DNA of 64,000 bases from CAZWRN01 sp964446685. GTDB lineage: Bacteria > Patescibacteriota > Microgenomatia > Daviesbacterales > UBA10151. Position numbers and translations under genes: made by a program. Below the pieces are notes generated by a model that saw nothing but the letters and a program-made list of their open reading frames with translations, had not been told where the DNA came from and ran no database searches. The DNA is taken from NCBI GenBank assembly GCA_964446685.1, contig CAYUPO010000001.1:62001-126000 (forward strand), read 5' to 3'. This document shows positions 49,926 to 58,555 of this stretch, piece after piece (position 1 is the stretch's first letter; each line of letters opens with the position of its first letter).

Positions 49926-51497
49926 TTATTCCCATTCCATAGTTGCGGGAGGCTTTGTTGTTATATCATAAACTACTCTATTAACTTCTGTTACTTCGGT
50001 TACTATTCTGTTTGAAATTTTCATTAATAATTCAAATGGTAAATTAGCTACATCTGCACTCATGGCATCTTTAGCATCCAGAGCTCTTAAGGCAATTGTT
50101 TCTCCATAAACTCTTTGATCACCTCTGACACCGGTTGTTTTGATGTTTGTAAAAATAGCAAAAGCCTGCCAGAGTTTGTCCTGCAATTTGGCTTTTAAAA
50201 TCTCTTCCTGGACTATAAAATCCGCTTGCCTTAAAATCTCTAAATTATAGTCAGTGACAGCTCCAATGATTCTAACTGCAAGGCCTGGACCTGGGAATGG
50301 CTGTCTTTTAACCACTGAATCCGGCATTCCCAGCAATTTACCAACCTGTCTGACTTGATCTTTATAAAAAAGCCGCAAAGGCTCAATTAGGGCCAGTTTC
50401 ATGACTTCTGGTAGCCCACCAACATTGTGATGGGACTTTATATTCTGAGAATGTTTGGTTCCCTGACTTTCTATCACATCTGGATAAATTGTGCCCTGGA
50501 CTAGAAATGTGGCACCAATCTTTTTGGCTTCTCTGTCAAAGATATCTATGAATGTTTTACCAATAATTTTTCTTTTGGTTTCCGGATCAACTACTCCTTT
50601 TAAGGCAGATAGAAATTCTTTTTTGGCATTAATGATCTGCACTTTCATGTGATAATGGTCTTTAAAAACTTTTTTCAAAACATCAGTTTCTCCTTTTCGC
50701 ATTAGTCCTGAATCAATATAAAAAGAAGTAAGCTTGGTTCCGATTGCCCGATGAACTAAGAGAGCAGCAACTGATGAATCGACTCCGCCGGATAAAGCGC
50801 AGATCGCTTTTTCATTACCAACCGACTCTTTAATATCTTCAATCATTTCAGCTACATATTTTTTATTTAAGGGAGATAACTCTGGTTTTAAACCACAGAT
50901 TTTTAGAAAGTTGGATAAAATTGTTTCACCAAATTGGGTATGCACTAACTCTGGATGAAACTGAATACCAAAAAGTTTTCTTTTTTCATCTGACATAGCA
51001 GCCACAGGAATAGTTTTGGTAGTGGCATTTGTGACAAATCCTTTTGGTGGTTTCATTACTGAATCTCCATGCGACATCCAGACATTAAATTCCTCAGATG
51101 TTCCTTCAAATAAAGAATTTGCTTTTGATACCTTTCCTACATTTGATACCTTTAAATTAGCTGGCCCATACTCCCGTATTTTCCCTGGTTTTACATCTCC
51201 TTTTAAAAGGTGTGCCATCAGTTGCTGCCCATAACAAATCCCTAAAATTGGAATACCTAATTTAAATACCTCTTCAGAAATAGTTGGACTATCTTTTTCA
51301 TAAACAGAAGACGGCCCTCCTGAAAAAATAATCCCCATAACGTCATTCCCGCGACCTGTACTGAGCGAAGTCGAAGTAAAGCGGGAATCTAAATCAATAT
51401 TCTCTGGCAAAATAATTTTTGTCTTCACCCCAAATTCATTTATTCTCCGGGAAATCAGATGTGTTGATTGTGAACCAAAATCGATAATTATTATCAT
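49926..51497 (-). CDS. guaA: GMP synthase (glutamine-hydrolysing) GuaA
   Basis: The 523-residue enzyme aminates XMP to GMP. The class I amidotransferase domain (about 1-195) has GIIFSGGPSSVYE, GICYGQQLMAHLL with the nucleophile Cys and QFHPELVHT. The ATP pyrophosphatase domain has an ALSGGVDSSVAALL P-loop, and the dimerisation domain ends in TKPPATMEWE. A 48-bp palindromic element is inserted in frame before GIIFSGG, adding a Ser/Thr/Arg-rich loop. It overlaps the upstream NTPase gene by 4 nt (ATGA). Confidence 0.95.
   Translation of the reverse strand: MIIIIDFGSQSTHLISRRINEFGVKTKIILPENIDLDSRFTSTSLSTGRGNDVMGIIFSGGPSSVYEKDSPTISEEVFKLGIPILGICYGQQLMAHLLKGDVKPGKIREYGPANLKVSNVGKVSKANSLFEGTSEEFNVWMSHGDSVMKPPKGFVTNATTKTIPVAAMSDEKRKLFGIQFHPELVHTQFGETILSNFLKICGLKPELSPLNKKYVAEMIEDIKESVGNEKAICALSGGVDSSVAALLVHRAIGTKLTSFYIDSGLMRKGETDVLKKVFKDHYHMKVQIINAKKEFLSALKGVVDPETKRKIIGKTFIDIFDREAKKIGATFLVQGTIYPDVIESQGTKHSQNIKSHHNVGGLPEVMKLALIEPLRLFYKDQVRQVGKLLGMPDSVVKRQPFPGPGLAVRIIGAVTDYNLEILRQADFIVQEEILKAKLQDKLWQAFAIFTNIKTTGVRGDQRVYGETIALRALDAKDAMSADVANLPFELLMKISNRIVTEVTEVNRVVYDITTKPPATMEWE
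51343..51390. repeat. Palindromic element inserted in frame within guaA
   Basis: ATTCCCGC (51345-51352) and GCGGGAAT (51381-51388) are perfect inverted arms around CTGAGCGAAGTCGAAG-type sequence. The 48 bp encode 16 residues (about RFTSTSLSTGRGNDV), with no stop in the guaA frame. Confidence 0.75.
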
Positions 51498-52024
51498 AAA
51501 TTATTTAAAATAAACTCCATTCTTTTTTCCGATTTCATAACAGGTACCCTGACAACCGTGTGACCATATTTTATATATGTTTCCTCTAATAAGCTATCTA
51601 TCTCTTTTGCTTCTTCTGCAGTCTCTGTTCTGGAATAATCTTTTGAGTATTGCAATAAATCAAAGATAAATACTTTTTTATATTTACTTAGTTTGGCAAT
51701 TTCAGATAACTCATACTCATCTGTTATCCCACATTTTTTCAAATACGCAATGGAATCATGCATCCCCCTATCAAAAAAAATCATTTCATTCTTAGACAAA
51801 GACTTTTCAAGTTGAATTTTTAAATTTACCTGAGCTTTTTGGAATTCAATTTCATTTTCTCTAATCTGTTCCAGAGTTCTACCTTTTTTCAACTCTTGAT
51901 CAATTAGTTTTCTAGCAACCTCTTCAGTAATTTTAAACCCTTTTTTGCTTAATAATTTAAGCACTGTGGTTTTGCCTGATGATGGAGGACCTGTTATCAC
52001 ATACCAATTATTCTGACTATTCAT
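51494..52024 (-). CDS. AAA_28-type P-loop NTPase (nucleotide/cofactor kinase-like)
   Basis: The 176-residue protein has Walker A GPPSSGKTTVLKLL at residues 12-25, a FFDRGMHDSIAYL segment (Walker B-like with catalytic Asp/Arg) and a basic lid, as in AAA_28 and NadR-kinase-like proteins. It probably phosphorylates a nucleoside or sugar derivative. It sits between the HAD gene (zero gap, TAAATG) and guaA (4-nt overlap), so it belongs to the purine operon. Confidence 0.78.
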   Translation of the reverse strand: MNSQNNWYVITGPPSSGKTTVLKLLSKKGFKITEEVARKLIDQELKKGRTLEQIRENEIEFQKAQVNLKIQLEKSLSKNEMIFFDRGMHDSIAYLKKCGITDEYELSEIAKLSKYKKVFIFDLLQYSKDYSRTETAEEAKEIDSLLEETYIKYGHTVVRVPVMKSEKRMEFILNNL

Positions 52025-52969
52025 TTATGTGGTGTAAACACTTTTCCTGCCTACTTTCTGTCTTAATATTTGTCCTAAAACATGCCAGTTGCTAAAACTA
52101 AATGAATTGACTCCTTTTGGAGGAGTTGCAACTTCTTGGTAATTTCCAAATAGTACATTCCCAGCAACAGCCATCTGACCATCTTTTACAGGGTCATCTC
52201 CAAAGTATATTACTTTATCAGCATGTTCATGAATTAAAGAAAGATCTAAGTCATCATGTGGGAAACCGGGTAAATCAAGCCATCTCCTTACTGCTAGTGC
52301 TAAAGAGAAGGGTGATGGCTTAACTATATTCTTACCATCAAGTGAAGAGACACCTCTAATGTCATCTTCTGACACAATAATATCTGGTTGAGACAATCCA
52401 TGTTTTTTAAATGTTTCTTCAATAAATAATTCATGACCTGAGGAAATATTTGCCGTTGTAATCGGGACACCTTCTTTTTTTAGATCATCGACAGTTTTCC
52501 AAAAATCAACAAATCCTCTACAAGGGCGTGGCCAAATATCTTTTTCAGATAATTTCATACCTATTTGGGGCATCATACTTCTTTGCTTTTGTCTAACAAA
52601 TATTTCAGTCAATGCTTCCGTAGTTAATGGTTTTGTTAAATCCAATTCATACCCTTTTCCAACTGGCACATAACCATCTAGTAGCTCTAAGTTCTGGTGA
52701 GCGAATTCACCTGCTAAATTAACCAATTTAGCATTATTTCTTGCTGAAGAACCAGTAACAAGTGCTTTAACCACTTCGCTTGGGGCTCGGTTACGTAATC
52801 CACCTTGAGCTAAATAAAGATTTAATCCCATTTTGCCAAACATCCTCTCAACAGTTTGTTCATAAGCTACTGGCACACTGGCAATCCCCGGCGCCATCTC
52901 GCTAGTCCTAAACTGGGTATTATCAAAATCAAACGCCAGTAATAATCCTTCAGGGGAATGGCGTTTCAT
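52025..52969 (-). CDS. HAD-like hydrolase in the purine operon
   Basis: The 314-residue protein has an N-terminal LLLAFDFDNTQFRT HAD motif I, a later motif II Thr region (TTANISSGHE) and a YFGDDPVKDGQMA motif IV acidic pair. The insert between motifs is long and helical (cap). The substrate is unknown; its position between purL and an NTPase suggests nucleotide or sugar-phosphate turnover. Its ATG abuts the purL stop (TAAATG), so it is translationally coupled to purL. Confidence 0.75.
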   Translation of the reverse strand: MKRHSPEGLLLAFDFDNTQFRTSEMAPGIASVPVAYEQTVERMFGKMGLNLYLAQGGLRNRAPSEVVKALVTGSSARNNAKLVNLAGEFAHQNLELLDGYVPVGKGYELDLTKPLTTEALTEIFVRQKQRSMMPQIGMKLSEKDIWPRPCRGFVDFWKTVDDLKKEGVPITTANISSGHELFIEETFKKHGLSQPDIIVSEDDIRGVSSLDGKNIVKPSPFSLALAVRRWLDLPGFPHDDLDLSLIHEHADKVIYFGDDPVKDGQMAVAGNVLFGNYQEVATPPKGVNSFSFSNWHVLGQILRQKVGRKSVYTT

Positions 52970-55900
52970 TTATTTAAAGTAGTTTACTCCGTTCCTGAAT
53001 ATTTGTAAGCCAGGACCTTCAACTGGTAAATCTTTTCCATCTCTTTTGAGTTGTTCTTTGATAAGTGGCCAATTTGGTAATTGAGTGAAAAACATTGCTC
53101 TTTCAGGATGTGGCATCAGGCCAATGATCCTGCCTGTTTCATCTGTGATCGCAGCAATATCTTCAACTGCCCCATTTGGATTAGCTGGTAAATTTAGATA
53201 ATTACACATTTCACCTTTAAAATATCTGAGTGCCACCAATCCTTTCTGATTTATCATTTCTAAAGTTTCGTCCTCAGCATAAAATTTACCTTCGCCATGG
53301 GCGATCGGACAGGAAAAAGTATCTACATCTTTGACCCAGGGACTGTTTCCTTCAGCTTTCAGGTCCACCCATCTGTCGGTATAGGTAGCATTATCATTGT
53401 GCAAAATAGCAACCTGCTTTTGACCATATTTTTTATCAACCGCCGGAAAAAGTCCCAGATTTGCTAGGACCTGACAACCATTGCAGATACCGATAACAAG
53501 CCTATCCAGACTGATAAACCGCTCTAAATCTTCCCATAAATTGTTTTTTAATTTATTGGCAAAACCATTTCCGGAACCGGTATCATCACCAAAAGAAAAC
53601 CCGCCTGGAATTGCTAAAATCTGATAATTTTTCAATAATTTTTTATTAGCTATCAGATCATTAATATGCAGGATATCAGCTTTTCCTCCAACTTTTTCAA
53701 AAGCTGTTTTAGTTTCCATCTCACAGTTGATTCCGTAGCCTGTCAGAACAGCAGCTTTTGGTGTAATTGCTGAACTTTGATGAGCAAAAGTTGATTTGTA
53801 CGATGAATACATCTGATCCAATGGAAGATCAACTATCTCTTCACTTGCAACTCCTTTGATTTTAACTTTCTTGTTTTGGGTAACAGATCCTAGAAAGCTG
53901 ATAGGGAGATCTTTAAATAAAGACTCAAACTGCGGTTTATTTTTTGGATCAATACTGACTAATATTCGGCCAGCTGATTCAGAAAATAAAAGAGTCTGAT
54001 TATTGCCTGTAATATTTTCCAAAGAAATATCAATTCCCAGTTGTCCGGCGAGGGCCATTTTTGATAGAGCAATTATTAATCCGCCACGGGTAACACTGAC
54101 ACTGCTGGCTAATAAATTATTTTTAATTGACTGATGTAATACCTGATAAAGTTTTTTGTTTCGGTCAATATCCACATCAGGCAATGAATTGCCGGGTGCA
54201 AATTCATTATTTTTTTCTGAAAGATATTGATAGTACTCCGAGCCACCTAAGATATCTTTTGTTTCACCCAACAGGTATATCAGATCACCTGGTATTTTAG
54301 CGTCCATTGAGACCACTTTTGTGACATCTTCGATAACCGAAATGGAAGATATTACAAGGGTTGGAGGGACTGAGATTTTGACAGCATTACCTGATTCGTC
54401 AAATCCTTTGAAATCATTAAACATGCTGTCTTTTCCGGATATAAACGGCGCGCCATATCCAACTGCCGCATCATAACAACCTTTAGCAGCCAGTTTTAAT
54501 TGTCCGAGTCTTTCTTCTTCAAAGGATGAACACCAGCAGAAATTATCCAGCAAAGCAATTTTATCCGGATCTGCACCAACAGAAACTAAGTTTCTGACAG
54601 CTGTATCTACTGAAATAAGCGCCATTTGGTAGGGATCTATCTCGGAATAACCTGGGAAAAGTGCCTGAGAAACAGCAGCCCCTTTTAATGAATCAGGCAG
54701 CGGCTTGATAACTGATGTTTCTCCATTTACTCTCCCTCTCCCCTGGAGGGGTTTCAGTACTGTCATGGATTGGACCTCATGGTCATACTGAGTGGAAATA
54801 AATTCAAAACTAGTGATATTAAGTCTTTTAACCAGATCAACTGTAACCTCGTTATAATCACTGACATCAGGAATAACCGGATTTTTAAAATCCGGCTTAA
54901 TCCATTTTGAAGTTAACTGTCTTTCAGGCAGGCCATCATGCAAAAATTCAAGATTAATATCCAAAATCTTTTTTGAATCCAGAAAAACTTCACATTTTCC
55001 GGAATCTGTAAATTCCCCGATTGCAGTGGCTTCAACTCCTCTTTGTTCAAGAAGCAATTTAAGCTGCTGCCATTTATCCTGCGGAACTGCCAATGTCATT
55101 CTTTCCTGTGATTCAGAGATCCAGATCTGCCATGGATCAAGCCCGGGATATTTTAGAGGCACTTTTTCTAAATCAACTCGACAGCCGCCGGATTCTTTTG
55201 CCATCTCAGCTACTGAACAAGATAAACCACCGGCGCCATTGTCAGTAATACTGTGATATAGCTCCTGAAATACGGCTTCTTTACTCAAGGCATCTGAAAA
55301 CTTTTTTTGAGTGATCGGATCCCCAATCTGAACAGCCGTTGAAGGAGAACCACTATCTAAAGCTTCCGAAGAAAAAGTAGCTCCATGTATCCCGTCAAGT
55401 CCGACTCTGCCCCCTAACATGACAACCAGATCTCCGGGTCTGGCTTTTTTCTGAAACGATTTTTTGCCATTTATCTCTCGTTGAATCAACCCTAAAGTCC
55501 CGACAAAAACTAATGGTTTTCCTTTGTATCTGTCATCAAAATAAATAAATCCCTGAGTAGTCGGTATTCCAGATTGGTTTCCTCCTGAATTAACACCGGC
55601 GATCACCCCATCCATAATTCTTTTGGGAGATAACATCGCCTGGGTCAGCCCGCTATCTTTAAACAAAGGTTTATGATCATCCGGATCAGCGAAACAAAAA
55701 CCATAAGTATTCAAAATTGGCCTTGCTCCCATGCCAAAACCAAGTGCATCTCTGTTTACTCCGACAATTCCTGTAATTGCACCACCAAATGGATCAAGCG
55801 CTGATGGGGTGTTATGAGTTTCGACTTTGTGAGTTATCAGATACTGATCATCAAAGGCAATAGCACCTGAGTTGTCTGTAAAAACTGAAACACAAAAGTC

Positions 55901-56740
55901 ATTATCACCTTTTTGTTTGCGGATTTTCTCAGTGGCTTTTTTAATAAATGTTTTATACAAACCCTCTGGTACATCATCATCCATTGGGGACGCAAAGATT
56001 GTATGTTTACAGTGTTCCGACCAGGTCTGAGCTAAAGATTCTAATTCAATATCTGTTGGATTTCTTTTTAATTTTTTGAAATATTTCTGAATAGTTTTCA
56101 TATAAAGCAGATCAAGTGCCAAAGGGCCCCGTCTGGTACCATCCTGGTTGGCAATTCCTTCTTTGCCGATTTTGGTTAATTCTGCATCGGAAACATTTAA
56201 ATCAACTTCACTGACCTGAGCTTTTGTTGTTAAAGTTACTTTTGGCACAATCAAATCCATTCCCTGATCTTTTTTATATTGCTGACTATCTTTTAAATGA
56301 ACTCTCTGAATAATTGGATTAATCAAACTTTCAGCCAACTGCTTAATTTCTCCATTTCCTCCATTTGTTCTGAAAAAAATTAATTGAGAAGTATAGACAT
56401 TTTCGCCCTCAATAAACTTTATTTTTAATAAGTCTTCAATTATTTCTTTGGTGGTATGGGCAACATTATCTGTTACTCCCGGAAGAAAACCAATTTCAAC
56501 CGCATAATCTGCTCCGTTCATTTCTGAGTTATTTAAAGAAATTTTTTGAGTTAAAGGATTTGTTAGGGCTGATGTTATTTTGAGTATTTGTGAAGAATTA
56601 AATTCTTTATCAATCGTATATACATCAATAACCTGAGCATCTGAAACTAAAAGCCCTGGAAAAACTGCTTGAATTTTTTGGACAAAATGTGATGCTCTTG
56701 AATCTGGTACTTTCGAGGAAACCTCTAGACGTCGCGCCAT
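52970..56740 (-). CDS. purL: Phosphoribosylformylglycinamidine synthase PurL (long single-chain form)
   Basis: The 1256-residue enzyme converts FGAR to FGAM using glutamine and ATP. The N-terminal part (about 1-170) looks like two tandem PurS-like domains. The AIR synthase-like catalytic halves follow (TWSEHCKHTIFAS, VETHNTPSALDPFGGA), and the glutaminase domain at the C-terminus has IPGGFSFGDDTGSGNG, VIGICNGCQVL with the nucleophile Cys and MPHPERAMF. This is the clostridial/Bacteroides-like layout. It heads the operon purL-HAD-NTPase-guaA, behind its own promoter. Confidence 0.95.
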   Translation of the reverse strand: MARRLEVSSKVPDSRASHFVQKIQAVFPGLLVSDAQVIDVYTIDKEFNSSQILKITSALTNPLTQKISLNNSEMNGADYAVEIGFLPGVTDNVAHTTKEIIEDLLKIKFIEGENVYTSQLIFFRTNGGNGEIKQLAESLINPIIQRVHLKDSQQYKKDQGMDLIVPKVTLTTKAQVSEVDLNVSDAELTKIGKEGIANQDGTRRGPLALDLLYMKTIQKYFKKLKRNPTDIELESLAQTWSEHCKHTIFASPMDDDVPEGLYKTFIKKATEKIRKQKGDNDFCVSVFTDNSGAIAFDDQYLITHKVETHNTPSALDPFGGAITGIVGVNRDALGFGMGARPILNTYGFCFADPDDHKPLFKDSGLTQAMLSPKRIMDGVIAGVNSGGNQSGIPTTQGFIYFDDRYKGKPLVFVGTLGLIQREINGKKSFQKKARPGDLVVMLGGRVGLDGIHGATFSSEALDSGSPSTAVQIGDPITQKKFSDALSKEAVFQELYHSITDNGAGGLSCSVAEMAKESGGCRVDLEKVPLKYPGLDPWQIWISESQERMTLAVPQDKWQQLKLLLEQRGVEATAIGEFTDSGKCEVFLDSKKILDINLEFLHDGLPERQLTSKWIKPDFKNPVIPDVSDYNEVTVDLVKRLNITSFEFISTQYDHEVQSMTVLKPLQGRGRVNGETSVIKPLPDSLKGAAVSQALFPGYSEIDPYQMALISVDTAVRNLVSVGADPDKIALLDNFCWCSSFEEERLGQLKLAAKGCYDAAVGYGAPFISGKDSMFNDFKGFDESGNAVKISVPPTLVISSISVIEDVTKVVSMDAKIPGDLIYLLGETKDILGGSEYYQYLSEKNNEFAPGNSLPDVDIDRNKKLYQVLHQSIKNNLLASSVSVTRGGLIIALSKMALAGQLGIDISLENITGNNQTLLFSESAGRILVSIDPKNKPQFESLFKDLPISFLGSVTQNKKVKIKGVASEEIVDLPLDQMYSSYKSTFAHQSSAITPKAAVLTGYGINCEMETKTAFEKVGGKADILHINDLIANKKLLKNYQILAIPGGFSFGDDTGSGNGFANKLKNNLWEDLERFISLDRLVIGICNGCQVLANLGLFPAVDKKYGQKQVAILHNDNATYTDRWVDLKAEGNSPWVKDVDTFSCPIAHGEGKFYAEDETLEMINQKGLVALRYFKGEMCNYLNLPANPNGAVEDIAAITDETGRIIGLMPHPERAMFFTQLPNWPLIKEQLKRDGKDLPVEGPGLQIFRNGVNYFK

Positions 56741-56752
56741 GAAGATATACCT

Positions 56753-56780
56753 ATTCTACAGATTGCTGTAACTAAGTCAA
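56753..56780 (-). promoter_or_regulatory. purL operon promoter TTGACT-16-TAGAAT
   Basis: On the minus strand the -35 box is at 56775-56780 and the -10 box at 56753-56758. ATG 56740 follows 12 nt later, giving a leader of about 5 nt. It is not preceded by a terminator like that of purF. Confidence 0.6.
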
Positions 56781-56808
56781 GGGCAACAAGTGGATTAATT
56801 TGAAATTT

Positions 56809-56835
56809 GAAATTAGAAATTAGAAATTAGAAATT
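56809..56835. repeat. Heptamer tandem repeat (AAATTAG, about 3 copies)
   Basis: AAATTAG units lie between purL and the pgi stop codon. With the arrays at 2321 and 8215, this is the third array with a 7-bp unit. Confidence 0.8.
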
Positions 56836-56845
56836 TAAATTGTAC

Positions 56846-58465
56846 TTATGCTTGATTTAAATATTTTTTTATCAGAGTTGTAGTAGAGCTATCATGAGAT
56901 CCCTCTGCAACTGTCCGACTCTTTAATTCGGTTAGTACTTTTGATGCTAATACTTTGCCTAGTTCTACTCCAAATTGATCAAATGAATTTATTCCCCAGA
57001 TCACTCCTTCAACAAATATTTTATGTTCATAAAGAGCAATAAGCTCGCCAAAACTACGCGGAGTTAATTTTGGTAACAATAAACTATTTGATGGCCGATT
57101 ACCGGTAAAAGTCCGATGTGGAATTAGTTCTTCTGCTACTCCTTCCGCTTTTAACTGTGCTGCTGTTTTGCCAAAAGCTAAAGCTTCTGTTTGGGCAAAA
57201 AAATTGGCCATTAATTTATCATGATGATCACCCACTGGATTTAGTGACTGTTGAAAACCTATAAAATCACAGGGTATCAGTTTGGTTCCTTGATGAATTA
57301 ACTGGTAAAAAGCATGCTGCCCATTGGTACCTGATTCACCCCAAATAATTTGACCAGTCTGATAGTCTACCCATTCGCCTTTTTTGGTAACAGATTTACC
57401 ATTTGATTCCATTTCAGCCTGCTGCAAATAGGCCGGTAATCGGTGAAGATACTGATCATAAGGCAAAATTGCCTGAGTTTGGCAGCCATAAAAATTGTTA
57501 TACCAGACTTCAATCAGAGCCAAAATAACCGGCATATTTTTATCAAAAGGGGCCGTTCTAAAATGCTGATCCATTTCATGGAATCCATCCAGCATCAAGT
57601 TAAAATTATCCGGACCGATAGCGATCATTAATGACAATCCAATCGCACTGCAAAGTGAATATCTCCCGCCGACAAAATCCCAAAAAGGAAAAACACTGCT
57701 GGCATGAATCCCAAATTTCGTAACTTCATTTAAATTAGTAGATAAAGCAACAAAATGCCTGTTAATAGCACTATTATTTTTTAGTGAATTTAATAACCAT
57801 TCTTTGGCAGTCTGAGCATTAGTCATGGTCTCCTGAGTAGTAAAAGTTTTTGAAGCAATAATAAAGAGTGTTTCTGCAGGATCAATACCTCTTAAAGTCT
57901 CAGCTAAATGGGTACCATCAATATTTGAAACAAAGCTAACTGTAATTTTTCTATCTGAATATGCCTTGAGTGCTTCATAGGCCATCATTGGTCCCAGATC
58001 CGACCCCCCAATTCCAATATTAATAATGTTTTTGATTGGTTTTCCTGTAAAACCTGTCCATTCGCCGTTACGGATTTTAAAAGCAAACTCCCTCATCTGG
58101 CCCAAAACTTGAGCGATTTCTGCCATCACATTGATATCATCCACCCGCAAATCTTTGGAATATCTGTCGCGAAGTGCACTGTGTAAAACAGCTCTGTTTT
58201 CAGTGGTATTTATTTTTTTACCGGAAAACATCTCATCGATCTGTTTTCTCAGGTCAATCTCTTTAAAAAGCTCACCAAATATCTGAAAAACTTCATCATC
58301 AATTCTATTTTTAGAATAATCAAGATAAATTGATCCGGCCTGTAATGAATAAACCTTTCCCCTGAGAGGATTTTGGACAAAAAATTCTTTGATCTGTTTA
58401 TTTTTTGTCTGCTGATAGTGAGTAAGAAGTTTTTGATAAGAAGGTAATGTAGAAAATTTAGTCAT
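56846..58465 (-). CDS. pgi: Glucose-6-phosphate isomerase
   Basis: The 539-residue enzyme interconverts glucose-6-P and fructose-6-P. Signatures are GIGGSDLGPMM, FIIASKTFTTQETMTN and WGINSFDQFGVELGK near the C-terminus, with the SNGKSV loop. Length matches the long bacterial/eukaryotic form. ATG 58465 is chosen over the TTG 6 nt upstream because TTGATA-17-TACTTT ends 6 nt before it. It is divergent from zwf. Confidence 0.95.
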   Translation of the reverse strand: MTKFSTLPSYQKLLTHYQQTKNKQIKEFFVQNPLRGKVYSLQAGSIYLDYSKNRIDDEVFQIFGELFKEIDLRKQIDEMFSGKKINTTENRAVLHSALRDRYSKDLRVDDINVMAEIAQVLGQMREFAFKIRNGEWTGFTGKPIKNIINIGIGGSDLGPMMAYEALKAYSDRKITVSFVSNIDGTHLAETLRGIDPAETLFIIASKTFTTQETMTNAQTAKEWLLNSLKNNSAINRHFVALSTNLNEVTKFGIHASSVFPFWDFVGGRYSLCSAIGLSLMIAIGPDNFNLMLDGFHEMDQHFRTAPFDKNMPVILALIEVWYNNFYGCQTQAILPYDQYLHRLPAYLQQAEMESNGKSVTKKGEWVDYQTGQIIWGESGTNGQHAFYQLIHQGTKLIPCDFIGFQQSLNPVGDHHDKLMANFFAQTEALAFGKTAAQLKAEGVAEELIPHRTFTGNRPSNSLLLPKLTPRSFGELIALYEHKIFVEGVIWGINSFDQFGVELGKVLASKVLTELKSRTVAEGSHDSSTTTLIKKYLNQA

Positions 58466-58471
58466 GATCAA

Positions 58472-58500
58472 AAAGTAGCACTTTCACCTCAATCTATCAA
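58472..58500 (-). promoter_or_regulatory. pgi promoter TTGATA-17-TACTTT, leaderless
   Basis: On the minus strand the -35 box is at 58495-58500 and the -10 box at 58472-58477, 6 nt before ATG 58465. Confidence 0.65.
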
Positions 58501-58520
58501 GCTTTCTTTTTGGTAATCCA

Positions 58521-58549
58521 TTTACAAAGAGCTGGTAACCAACTAGAAT
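58521..58549 (+). promoter_or_regulatory. zwf promoter TTTACA-17-TAGAAT, leaderless
   Basis: The -35 box is at 58521-58526 and the -10 box at 58544-58549, 6 nt before ATG 58556. Confidence 0.65.
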
Positions 58550-58555
58550 CTATCC

